The position numbers were made by a program, and so were the translations under genes. The notes beneath the pieces are model-generated. The model was not told the DNA's origin. It saw only the letters and a list, made by a program, of their open reading frames with translations, and ran no database searches. A stretch of DNA of 64,000 nucleotides from Glandiceps talaboti (lineage: Eukaryota > Hemichordata > Enteropneusta > Spengelidae): assembly GCF_964340395.1 (NCBI RefSeq), contig NC_135568.1, positions 11,265,776-11,329,775 on the forward strand, read 5' to 3'. Within the stretch, counting starts at the first letter, position 1. Every line of letters begins with the position of its first letter. Positions 1 to 11,030 of this stretch are shown here, one piece after another.

Positions 1-1866
1 TTACCACGACATTCATTACAATTTGGCTAAATAAAAAGGCAAGCAGTTGGAAATATAACATTTTCACTTTTTTTTCCTTTCCGTTCAAATATCTGGTCGC
101 GTAGATTACTTTTGTTCCAGCAGTTTTGTCAGCAACTACTACACACAACAGGCAATCTCACTCAATAGATTAGTCAGGAATTGATTTTTGTAACTACGAC
201 AATTTGCATATAAACCAATGTATTTCAAGAAGTTTATTAATGCCTTCATGTCTGTGGAGGTAAATTTCTAAATTTCTTGATGGATTTCACGAACAATGGC
301 TCAAATCAGTTTAAAAATAGTCTTCAACAAATATTGGACTAGCAATGTCATTACTGCATACACAGCCGTTGAGAAAATCTATATTTTGATTTTACTTATT
401 GTTTGATGTATATTTTTAATAGAAAATGTCAACTCAGATTGGTTGATTCAACAAATCAGTTTCTCTTCAGTTGAAGAGTGAACTTTTAAACCTTACCTAA
501 GGTCAGATCAAAACAGAACCATTGATTTTTAACTTTGCAATGACATTTTTTTTTTTAAATATCTTATTTTGAGGTTGTCATTAATTTCAGCCTTGTGTTG
601 AAAATGTGCACTGCAATTTTAAAATATTATGGTAAAAGGTGTGGATATCTGTCAATGTTTTCACCAAATTTCTCCATTCTGTTTCCATGGTTCCTGACCA
701 ATATTGTGGTACAAAGTATTCCTACTTCTGTTACTTGGATTTTGTCACCAAAATTATTGTACAAGGTATATTTATGGAAATAATTGCAAATTTTTTATAA
801 ATTTCCTTCCTCAAGATCCCTAATTAAAATTACAGTACAAAATTCATGCTGGTTTTTCTTTCCATGATACCCCCCCCCCCCCCCCCACCCCCACCCTCCA
901 TCTTCCTGTTAGCAGGGTTTTTAAACCATGGGAAATTTACTGCATGACATATACTAATTGAAACATCAAATAAAGCATTGTTTGTTTACAGTGAATGGCA
1001 GTATATACTTAAACAATGCTTTTACACTTCAATTTGAATATAAACAGCGTGCAAGGTTATGGAAATTCTGCCTACCAGTATAAGTACCGTATATATAAAA
1101 TTTATCAATATTTAATGAAATCAAGTGGTACTCTTCCATACAACCATCTATTTATGGAACTTGAAAAGTAATTTTCAGATTGACATTCAGGTCAGTTTAT
1201 ATAATATACTACAGGACTTTTTACAAATAAATAAACGTTTTAATTTTTAGCCATGTCATGAAAATGTCATAAGTGAACTCTTTTCAGCTTGCCCTTATTA
1301 TTATTATTATTAAACCTTATTCAAAAAAAATACTCGTCTGCTTGAGTCCAACTTTTTGTAACAAGATGCCAGAATATTATACTGGCTATATGTGATTGCT
1401 AAAATTTAACAAGTTATCGCTAACTCCACAGGACGACAGGTCAGAATTCTACATTTTTGCCTAATTTTATTTGTGTCACTGGTTCATGAACTAGAAATCT
1501 GACACAAATGTGATAACACGGGTAGTAGAAATTCAAGGATCTGCTGTAGTAACTGAAGTCCTTAATGATAAATTATACTCTCTCTCTTTATTATGTATTT
1601 CCGATTTATCCTGAAGCTAAAAGTAAAATAATTTCCTATATCATTGTATGGCTAATGAAATTACTGCTGCTTGGCCATTTACTTTGTTAAGTAAGCAAAG
1701 ACAATCTGAAAAAGTAAACACAGATAATTGATGTCAACTGAGAAATGTTGAAAGGATTGACAGACATTTCAGCGGATTTGTTGTATCAACATACCTTTTC
1801 TTCAAAATTTTTACAAAAAATGTCCCACTTTTTAGTGCTTTTAGTGTTATTTTTGTAATAATCTTA
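1..1866. other. AT-rich non-coding stretch with a poly-C tract
   Basis: No frame here looks coding. The stretch holds a run of 17 C at 870-886 followed by shorter C runs, and a (TTA)n microsatellite at about 1295-1311. A short motif at 1317-1347 (TTATTCAAAA, then ACTCGTCTGC, then TGAGT) recurs at 4671-4700, so it is a small dispersed repeat. Nothing else is recognised. Confidence 0.6.
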
Positions 1867-2330
1867 GATCACAATTGACAGCATTTTCACATTTCAGATA
1901 ACATTTTGTGTTACTTTCTCACCAAAAATTTATGAACATTTCTACACTTTTTAGTGTTTTAATCATTTGGACCACTATTGACAATCCTTTCATATTTATT
2001 AAATCTCTGGCAACCTTTTTATGTTTCTTTCTCACATAAATTTTCCCATTTTTACAATTTTATTATTTGGGCCACATTTCGGCCACATTTTACCAAACTT
2101 TTACCAAATTTTACCAACATTTCCAACGTTTATAGCATTTTAAGCTATTTTCTAATTATTTGGGCCACACTTGACAGGATTTTTCACATTTATTAAATTT
2201 CAGGTAATTTTTAACAAAACTTTCTCTATCTTTCCTTTCCTTATTTTTTTTATCTTACAGAATTTTCCCTATTTTTATCATTCTTTTGGACCAAATTGAC
2301 TGTACTTTCATTACTGGCCAAAGTTTGACA
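1867..2330 (+). repeat. Degenerate tandem repeat, about 100-bp unit
   Basis: The phrase GGACCAC..TTGACA..TTTCATATTTATTAAAT, or variants of it, recurs at 1867, 1969, 2069, 2162 and 2288. The steps are about 102, 100, 93 and 126 bp. Units are diverged and T-rich. An open frame of 72 codons across the array simply follows the T-rich repeat and is not a gene. Confidence 0.6.
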
Positions 2331-3240
2331 CAAAATAATCTTAAGTAATTATTTTGTGACAAATGTCATCGTAAAAGGGTGGAAAGTCTACCATATTTCA
2401 GACACTAATGCAACTCTTCTGGTACAAGGAAACACCTTGAGGTCCTAGAAATTAATACTACAATTTTAGATATTTCTGTTCAACAAAATGTCCTGCAATG
2501 TTGTAACATAATAGTAATACTACAATAATTGAAAACACATAAATGGCAAATTAGAGTTGACAACAGTTCATATGAATATGTTACACTGTTGTGGAAATAT
2601 TCCCAAACCTGGAAAAATGCACAACTTTTTTTCTCAAATCACATCTGATTGTATGACTCAAAGTAATTCATAATATTTTGACCTACGTCAGATTATTTTA
2701 TCACTTTTAGAGAAAAATTTCTTTGGTGGAATTGCGAAGGTGGTGATAAAAATACCGAGGGCAGTATATGTGTATGTGAATTTTATAAATATCCTAAATT
2801 TTCTTTGGAAGAAAGGAGGGAGGGAGGGAGGTTTGTAGTGGGGGAGAGGGGGAAGTTGGTAAAAAAAAGTAGTGCATAATGCAAAAGATATCCTTGTCAT
2901 CTTTGAACCTTTGAAATTACTTTTTTTGATCTTTAAATGTGTAAAATAAAATAAATTAATGAAAGTGAATACTGGGGAAGGAAAATGTTCATCTGTGGAA
3001 AATATTCACATGGTGCAATTTTCAAAGAAATTCAATACTTAGCTATAAATAAGAAATCATACTGGGTAATACATTATTATATACAATCAAGTGTTATTAT
3101 TTTTGAAATCCAAAACATAGCGGGAAATGTAATACTGTCTTATCTGTTAGAGCACAGCAGAGCATCGCTTATCAAAATATCAAGTACCAATGTATCATGC
3201 TCAAAGGAGATATTTTGTAACTAAATTTAGAAACCTGAAT
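2331..3240. other. Non-coding stretch with G-rich tract at 2816-2852
   Basis: The only distinct item is a purine tract at about 2812-2854, with GGG runs at 2818, 2822 and 2826 and five-G runs at 2840 and 2848 on the plus strand. That fits a possible G-quadruplex. The rest is unremarkable AT-rich sequence. Confidence 0.45.
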
Positions 3241-3249
3241 CATGCATAC

Positions 3250-3600
3250 GAAGAGTCCAACAGTTCGATTAGAAGTAAATGCTTTAACTTTTGCAATAAC
3301 TTTGTTCAAGAAAATTCTGATCTATTCTCCGTTAAAATCAAAACAAAAAAATCTGCGGGCTAAAAAAATGAGTCGTTTTACAATCCAATATGGCTGCTGA
3401 ACACTGTGTTAACTCTATGGGAAAATACACGTTTGATGATTTTCTTTATTAGTTCAAATGGACCGGGAACAAGCTTCTTGTGGCAAAGTTTGGAGAGAAC
3501 TAAAGACCTTAAATTTTCAGGGGAATTTCATCCTAAGGTACATTCTAACATAACAGCAGGAATTTTGGTCTTTAATATTCAACACCATATATAATGTTAT
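3250..3600 (+). repeat. Dispersed repeat family A, copy 1
   Basis: This segment shares ordered blocks with 55560-56050 on the same strand and with 5490-5700 on the opposite strand. Blocks include CAATCCAATATG, TTAACTCTATRGG, GAACAAGCTT and GGCAAAGTTTGGAGAGA. Order and spacing are kept across copies, so it is an old interspersed repeat. I cannot assign it to a known class and see no clear ends or target duplication. Confidence 0.65.
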
Positions 3601-5489
3601 TTACAAAATATATCAAATCATTATTGAGACCAAGTTTTTAAAATGTCTTGAAACATTTCCAGATGAAGCTCTTTCCTAGTACTTTCCAAATATTAAAATA
3701 AATTTGTGCTTTATCATCTTGTAATTGACAATCTTGTATTTTCCCTTTGTATTTGGCAGCCACATTGGATGGCAGCCATATTGGATACTAAAGATGTCTT
3801 AATTGTGATATAAATTCGACCTATATTTCAACAAATTGTGTGAGGACCCCTGATTTCTTTTAAATTCTTGCAAAAAGTAACAATAAACCAGTTTAAAAGT
3901 TTGATTTCCGTGGCGTATACAGTACATTACGCTAATGTTGTAACCTGTCAGACCTCAGTAAATTGTATTTCTGTAATCTCAAATGAAAACTGACATTTCA
4001 TAATCAAAATTATCATACTTGACTTTTCACCACTTGATTCTTCTACATGTATGGTTGCCTTTAGTTCATTTATAAACCCAGTGTTGTCATGGTAACGATA
4101 ACATTGTCTGCTAACATTACCAGTTCAAGTGAACTCTTGACATCACACTTAATGACTAAAACATGTTTTATGACTTTTGTCATACTTTCTTTGAAATAAT
4201 GATTATTTTATTGCAGTGTACCGTATTTCCATCTGTTTCACATTCACATTTAATATGCCTTTACAGAAATGAAACAGACATCTGGGAGAGTTAAATTAAT
4301 GACAACATGTGAGCTTACCACTGTCATTAATCATTATGCAAATTACCTCACAACTGTTGGATATGTGCCTGTCATCAAGATCAAGAATTCAGTCATAAAG
4401 CCCCAAAGTTGTTAATTTACGAGCAAAGTTGTTTCACCATCACTGTTTACTGTTTTATTTATTTACTGCCACCAACATACATAATATAACTGAAAGAGGG
4501 AAACAAAATATTGTCGTACAAAAATTCACAAATCATATAATTTTTTTGAAAGACATATTTCATACATTCTATTATAATTGTTCGGATTTTATTGAGACTG
4601 AAGTGTTGGGTAAAGTTCTTTAATTGAATCAAATCAGAAATGGGGATTATTTTTTTACTTATTTATGTACTTATTCAAAAATTACTCGTCTGCCTGAGTA
4701 CATGCATCTAATCTACTCTGAGACTCATACAATATTTTATGGTGTACATTAATATAATGTTATGTAATTTGTCAAATATATATGTAATATTCAAATAACC
4801 ATGTTTACTTGAGACAGTGAAACCACAACATGGGCAATATTACAGTTGCAAATCTAACGATGAATTGTGGAACCCAGGTGTTCAAAATCTCCAAAGTTAA
4901 ATGTAGAATAGAAATTACACTTGTGTAAAAATGTATGTCGTGATTTACACAGGAAAGTTCACAGAACCCTCTCATAAATTCTAAGCAAACTGTAAGGTTA
5001 AGCATACAAATTCAAAATATTCGAAGTCCTAAAATTCATTCTCTGGAAACAGTTATCGTAAATTCTATCAAAATGTAAAGATACCGTAATTGGACGGCCA
5101 GTTCAGATGGACAGTGGTGTAGAAATTATGTCCATCGTGCAGAATTTTATGACATATTTGGTATTTATTAAATTCAGAAGTGGTCCCCCGTGACTAATAT
5201 AAGATGGAACCTGCTGGTAGGCGTAGAAGACACTATGACCTGTGACTATATCGGGATTAACTCAGGCGTACACAATGTATCAAGTAGTCACAAATCGAAT
5301 CAGTTACCGAAGACCGATCCATCATTGATCCAGTGACATGAACGATTCTCCCGGGACTCCAGGATTAGAAGATGAAGTTATCCCTGTACAGTTATATCAT
5401 GTATTAAATGGAGTTTTCAACTGAAATATTACTTAATGTTTTGAAATACAACTCTGATATACAGCAGCTGTTTTGAATACATAATCACT
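3601..5489. other. AT-rich non-coding stretch
   Basis: It contains a local doubling of GGCAGCCAYATTGGAT at 3756-3787 and the second copy of the short TTATTCAAAA..CTCGTCTGC motif at 4671-4700. No coding segment, RNA gene or mobile element is recognised. Confidence 0.5.
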
Positions 5490-5700
5490 ATGCACAATGC
5501 CTTATACTTTCAGATTATAAATATTCTGTTCTTACAAGGTAGAATATACCTATGGGACTCATTTCCCTCAAATTCTAAGTTCATAAATCTCTCCAAACTT
5601 TACGATGTGAAAGCTTGTTCACAAAACCTCATACCCATTACCAATAAAAATTACGGAAAATCATTATTGAAAACCTTCATTTCCAGTTGATAAAATTCAA
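5490..5700 (-). repeat. Dispersed repeat family A, copy 2 (inverted)
   Basis: The reverse complement carries GAACAAGCTTTCACATCG followed by TAAAGTTTGGAGAGA. This matches the core of the copy at 3250-3600, and the downstream blocks agree too. This copy is shorter and in the opposite orientation, about 2.1 kb away. The overlapping 66-codon open frame is a by-product. Confidence 0.6.
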
Positions 5701-6953
5701 TCCTGGCATAATATCTGGCTAGGAGGTTGGGTGGGTGTGGGGTTAAAATGGCATACAGGTACATTTGTATGTGATGCCAAAATAGGTCATTTTGGAAACA
5801 TCTTCATGCTTTAGGAATACCTTCACAGTATCAAAATAAAGGTAATTGACCAGATGATTGTCACTAAATATCCCTAACAATAGGATTGCTTTTTGTATTA
5901 TACATGGGATGATGACTTGAACTTGTGCTGTACACATCTGTCTGCACCCCCCCCCCCCCACACACACAATAACATAAACACAAAAGGACTGTATCATCAT
6001 TACTATTACACCAGGAATAGTTTATCCAAAGTTTATAACCGTTAAGTATTTTCACTCTAGTAGAAAAGCTGATAAACCCAGCTTGTGAAAGTGACAGACA
6101 CATATCCACCAGTTGTGGAGTAATTTGCATAATGAGAACTGTATCCACTTTACTACACAATTTGTTATCTGCAAAATCCCAGAAGAATGAAAACTGATGG
6201 GTGAAGGAATACACTGACTATTTTATTTTACTTGTGGATATTTCGTTATCGGGTCAATGGAATTTCAAAATTTCAAAATGTTCAACAACTCTACAATATG
6301 ATGGAACAATACTAATATCTAATATACACCATGTTACTGCATAATGTGAAGATTTCAAGCTTTTTCTATCCGATATCATTATATCCTAAATCAGTAACGG
6401 ATAAAGTCAATGACTAACAGGAGATACCGGAATATGCAATCGGAATGTTAACTTTTCCGAAGTAATCATGGATTGATAGAAGTGCAATTTAATAATACAC
6501 TAGTAATGTAACATACCTCATGACTTGAATATAACCTTTCATGGTGGAATTAATCCGAGGGGTCAATACAAATTGATATTGCCCATTAAACAATATTGCA
6601 AGTAAACCAATATTATCTCTCTGAGATTTGTACACACAAATTATTCATGTAAACGAACGCTGATTTTTCCATAGTTCGTATAATGTCATTTTCATATTTT
6701 TGATTTATTTGAATGTTGTGATCATAGTACTATACAATGATTATCCCAGTACAGTCCTATCAAAGCACAACAGCCCTTTATACTTCATGAAATCCCAAGG
6801 GAGCATTCAATCCATTGCAGCCGCTATAAGCACATAGGATTAAAGCATTCACATTGCAACCTCTATCCTACCAGGTCTCCAACTATACAGTTTGGTTGAA
6901 TGGTGCATAATGATGGTTCAAACAAGTGTCCAAAAATCACTAAAAATGCAATA
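5701..6953. other. Non-coding stretch with a poly-C/AC tract
   Basis: A run of 13 C at 5947-5959 passes directly into (AC)n. On the minus strand this produces glycine- and valine-like open frames that I reject as genes. Nothing else is recognised. Confidence 0.5.
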
Positions 6954-7112
6954 AACCTCAATATTTTTGCCACTAGAAAATTTTTTAATTTTACAGTTTC
7001 AACTACTTCTCAAAGTTTGATCTTTACTAATTACCAGACTGGTATATTATGTTCTCCTAAAAGTTGATATACTCAGCACCTATTTTTGCGTTTTTGTTTT
7101 CCAACAAATTAC
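6954..7112 (+). repeat. Dispersed repeat family B, copy 1
   Basis: It matches 17402-17635 in the same orientation. Ordered blocks are AATATTTTTGCCACTA, TTTTACAGTTTCAACTA, TCTCAAAG, ACTAATTACCAG and CTATTTTTGCGTTT. The two copies are diverged but collinear over about 160 bp. Class unknown. Confidence 0.6.
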
Positions 7113-7543
7113 ACAAGTCTGCAACAAAAATTTCCAAGTTTTTATAAACGACAGTGACATTTTTTACCAACATGTACTTACGATAATATGACATTAATTT
7201 ATGATTTAATAAACTTGTTATTTATTCCTTCATAACATCAATTGTCAATCATTGTCATGCAAAATATATCTTTAATAAAATTGTCTTTCTTTTACTTTCT
7301 AAAATCTTGTCATTAAATTTTAACTACATTATTTATGATTTTAATGATGGACATTAGTTCCACAAGTAACCGGTAATTAGCTCACTTCATTAAACCGAAT
7401 AGCTCACAGCTTTCCATATGTACATTAAATATTCATAATATACTGACACGATGTGTTGGATGGTGTCACTGGAATACAGTCGGTAAATTTTTAGTAAAAG
7501 CATTTTAACAGCTACAAAATTAAAAAAATCCAAAGTAAACTTT

Positions 7544-8240
7544 CATCAGCCATAAAGGTTTTGTGCCTTTTGTGTAGAACCAATGACAGCCAACAGTGAA
7601 ACTATTGATTTTAGTACATCGTTTTATTAGCTACCGAATTTCTGCATTCATCTCTGCAGCAGTTGACTAAAAAAATAGTCAATTTTTTTCATAAACTGCT
7701 TCATCAGTCACTAAAGTCTGCACCTTTCTGTAGAGCAAATTTCAACTGAATGGTTTTGGTAAATATTGAGTCAACCATTTAATCAACTACTGAGTTTCAA
7801 AATCATTCACAGCTGGATAATTTTTGTAATTACTTGGTAAACGTTTACTCAGCTACCACATTTCCACATTTCACTGTATCATTGGTTGCAGCTGATAGTT
7901 GCAGTAGAAAGCTACATTTGCTATTTCACATACTACCATCACATTTCCATGTATTTCAAAACAGCTAATCACAGCCAAATAGTTTCAGAAAATTGTTAGT
8001 ATATCACAAAATGTCCATGTTTATCCATAGAGATGATTGCAGTAATATTATTATAGTATCAGTAATTCTTGTATCTGCCATTATCCTGTTCATTACGCTG
8101 TTGAGATACATCGTTAACTGGCTGTATGTATTTCCTTGCGCTGTTGATACCATGACTAAACGGTACGGCCAGCTAACAATGTATCTCAACAGCGCAGTGA
8201 ACAGGCTATATCAGCTACCACACCACATTTGCAAGTCTTT
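7544..8240 (+). repeat. Degenerate tandem repeat, about 150-bp unit
   Basis: A block CATCAGYCA..AAAG..TTTTGTRTAGA or TCAGCTACCACATTTCCA recurs near 7544, 7702, 7851 and 8210. The units are strongly diverged. The array contains the separate inverted repeat at 8086-8204. Confidence 0.5.
8086..8204. repeat. Inverted repeat with 35-bp arms
   Basis: The arm at 8086-8120 is near-complementary to the arm at 8170-8204. Both contain GCTGTTGAGATACAT in their own reading direction, and they differ at about four positions. Pairing continues weakly inward to about 8127 and 8163, leaving a loop of roughly 35-50 nt that contains a third, related GCGCTGTTGATA block. Because both strands read alike, similar short open frames appear on both strands (8004-8189 minus and 7993-8244 plus). 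I do not regard these as genes. Target duplications are not evident. Confidence 0.75.
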
Positions 8241-8244
8241 CTAA

Positions 8245-9511
8245 AGAGATGATCACAGCTGTCCATCACCTAGCTTATCATAAGGTTGACCACTATAAAT
8301 GTCCCTGTCAGCCGACCCCAGCAAAGTATGTAAATTTAAGTTGTGTAAATTTTAAGTTTCTTAGATCATGAAGATAACAGACTTCATGGCTCCGTAGAGT
8401 TTATCTCAACTAAACACGACTAATGCATTAAATAGATTAGGAATCACTCCTGTATATATATACAAGCATACTATGATGTCACACAAGCTCAATAAACGGA
8501 CTCCGTTCCTTTTGCGGATAGGGTCAGGCATCGGTGTGATGATTATATGCAAATTATATGCATATTAATCTTTAAATTATGAATGATAATGATACCGACA
8601 TTAGTTTTTGTGCTTCACGTTACTAAATATGGCATGGACCTATAGTAGCACAATGATACTTTATCCTTCAACTTCCTTGGGAGCATAGAGTCCATCGATT
8701 GCAGCATCCGTAAAAAGCATTACATTCATATTGCAATATATATCCTACCACATCTTGAATCAACAATCGTATACCCACGCACACAATACTACAAGAAATA
8801 TGAACTTTTTGTGTTTTTTTCCTCGAAAATGCTTCTAATAAATAAATCAGAACTAATGTCAACTAATCATGTCTTATTTTTCAACCAGAATTACTTTATA
8901 ATTTCTCGGAATGGTTTTAAAATTTCATATTTAATTTCATGTCATATTGCATACACACACATGTAATATTCAAGAGTTGAAATTTCACAAATAATCTACT
9001 GGAGACATTTATCTATTATTAAAATTTGATTCATTTTCTGATTTCAAAATTGGTTTTATTTCCTATTCAAATTCAATACATTTTCTACTCATTTTAATAC
9101 ATTATTGATAAGCAATTTCCCGTTTTTCATGTAAGGTTCGCAGATATACTCTGAATGACAATGTCATTTGAAAGTATGTTATTACAATGCATTGTGGGTA
9201 ATCCCAGTTTCTGTGTACCATCATACTTTACTAAGAGAAACAAAAACTGCACATCATCTGGTTGTACTATTCTTAGTACACATTCAAGGATAAACAAGGT
9301 CAAAGGTCGTGTCAAAGGTTATCCTGTTTCAGACAGTTATAATTATTTTGATTCCCTTTAGTAATAAGTATGATCTAAATTTGATTTTAATAATCTAACA
9401 TCTGTGCAATGAGTGGCACCAGACAGTCAGTAAAGTCTACTTAACTTGCTACGTTTGTTTCTGAACAAAAAATAACACCGCTTTTGGTTTGTTGATGAGA
9501 TGGTTGTAAAA
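8245..9511. other. Non-coding stretch with POU-like and DR1-like motifs
   Basis: An octamer ATGCAAAT lies at 8547-8554, and ATGCATATTAAT follows at 8558-8569. A near-perfect DR1, AGGTCAAAGGTCG, lies at 9297-9309. No exon or repeat family is recognised. Confidence 0.4.
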
Positions 9512-9523
9512 AATTTGGATTGT

Positions 9524-9596
9524 GTTTTTTTTTTTGTTTTTTTTTTAAATTTTTTTTAAAATTTTTTTTTTTTTGTGCTGGGAATTCCTCCCACCG
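9524..9596 (-). mobile_element. 5'-truncated SINE copy with 12-bp target duplication
   Basis: Read on the minus strand this is GGGAGGAATTCCCAGCAC followed by a long A-rich tail. It matches the 3' end of the full SINE at 50458-50946 (GGGAGGAACTCCAGCAC plus A-rich tail). The flanks carry a perfect 12-bp direct repeat, AATTTGGATTGT, at 9512-9523 and 9597-9608. Only about the last 20 bp of the body plus the tail inserted. That is the expected product of target-primed reverse transcription stopped early. The 12-bp repeat strongly supports a real insertion rather than chance T-richness. Confidence 0.8.
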
Positions 9597-9608
9597 AATT
9601 TGGATTGT

Positions 9609-10639
9609 TTTTCATATCAATGCCAGTTTTGAAAAGACAGAGGTCGGATTAAAGAACACATTCATTATGTTAAATGACTTTGACCATGTAACACACTCAC
9701 AGAGCTCATAGAAAACCAAAGAAACTGCCATTTTAGAGAATATTACAGATTTGTTATCTCTTAATAATGGACTATGGTATTATGAATATACAGGAAAGAA
9801 ATTGTAACTGTATTTTTAAAAATTAGTTGTGTTTTGGTGACTGTATTCGTGAATTTGTTGGCTTGATACATGTCAAGACACTGACCTGGGATTAAAAATT
9901 AGCCCTTACAATGGGATTAAAGGAAATCTTTATTTTACAGGAAAAGTTTTTTAGGAAGTGAAAAAGCATTTATGAAGTTTTCAATCCAAAATTTTGACGT
10001 TTTATATTGTGTGGTGACTCACAAGAAATCCTATTTTTTTCTCATTTTGACCAAAAAAACCCGAATAAATTTGTCTTCTCATGAGAGGCCACACTGTTGT
10101 ACATCAAAGCCATTATTCGTGTCATAGGGTCTTTTAATTATAAGGCATTTTTGCATATAAGAGCAAATTTACTTTCAAATATATATATAAACCTCCCCCC
10201 CCCCCCCCTCCTCCTTAGGGGTATTCATTCTTACTTTTTGCTATAAAAACTGTCTGGTGGCCTTGAAACAATAGTACATGGACCATACTGAGGTGGTATG
10301 GTGAATGACAATGCATATAAGGACGTGTGTAGAATACATAAAATACATAAACGTTACCTAATCATGGTTTTGTTATCCAAATATTATGACATTTTAAAGT
10401 TTGGTTATGCCTGGGGCTACTCTTAATACTGGTTTATACCACTTTGACTTTATGGTTAAGATTATAGAGTAAATAAATAGAGTACTTTTGAACAGCTGCA
10501 GGTGTTGATGTGACGAGATATTGAAAGACATGGTGATAAACCATGCATAAGATGCCAGAATATACTGAATCCAGGAATCCGATTTGCTAGTTTTGTGTCA
10601 GTCTGCTTTTAAATTAACATTTGGGCTGGTCTCTTGTTC
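9609..10639. other. Non-coding stretch with poly-C tract
   Basis: A run of 14 C at 10195-10208 is followed by TCCTCC, just after a short (AT)n. No gene or other repeat is recognised. Confidence 0.5.
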
Positions 10640-11030
10640 AACAATCCCGTTCTAAGATTTCAAACTCACACACAAACAACATCATCATAAACTAGTACTG
10701 CCTATTTTACGGTATGTACTGTCCATAATTACTCCGTCAAAAGATATCGAATTTTGAAGTGTCATAAAAGAACTATTAGTTCTGGTTTGCGAGAATGACC
10801 CACCACAGTATATAAGCCTGATGTCTAACTCTGAGTCCTGTCTTCGAATCCCTTTCTAGTTTTCTCACCCACAACATTGTCGTAAACCACACCCTTTTAT
10901 GGCATGTACTCTCCATATACACATCATCAAAAATATTGATATTTTGAAGCAATATCAGCTCTGGTTTGCAAGAATTACCTAAAGTATATAAACCTGATGT
11001 TAACTCTAGACAGTAATGATCACAAACTGT
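10640..11030 (+). repeat. Two-copy tandem duplication, about 190-bp unit
   Basis: GGTATGTACTGTCCAT at 10711 recurs as GGCATGTACTCTCCAT at 10901. Following blocks CTGGTTTGCRAGAAT and AGTATATAARCCTGATGT keep the same order and spacing in both units. The copies are moderately diverged. Confidence 0.7.

Noticed and set aside
7993-8244. A membrane-protein-like frame with a similar frame on the opposite strand
   Set aside because: The strand symmetry comes from the inverted repeat at 8086-8204. The hydrophobic residues reflect T-rich codons.
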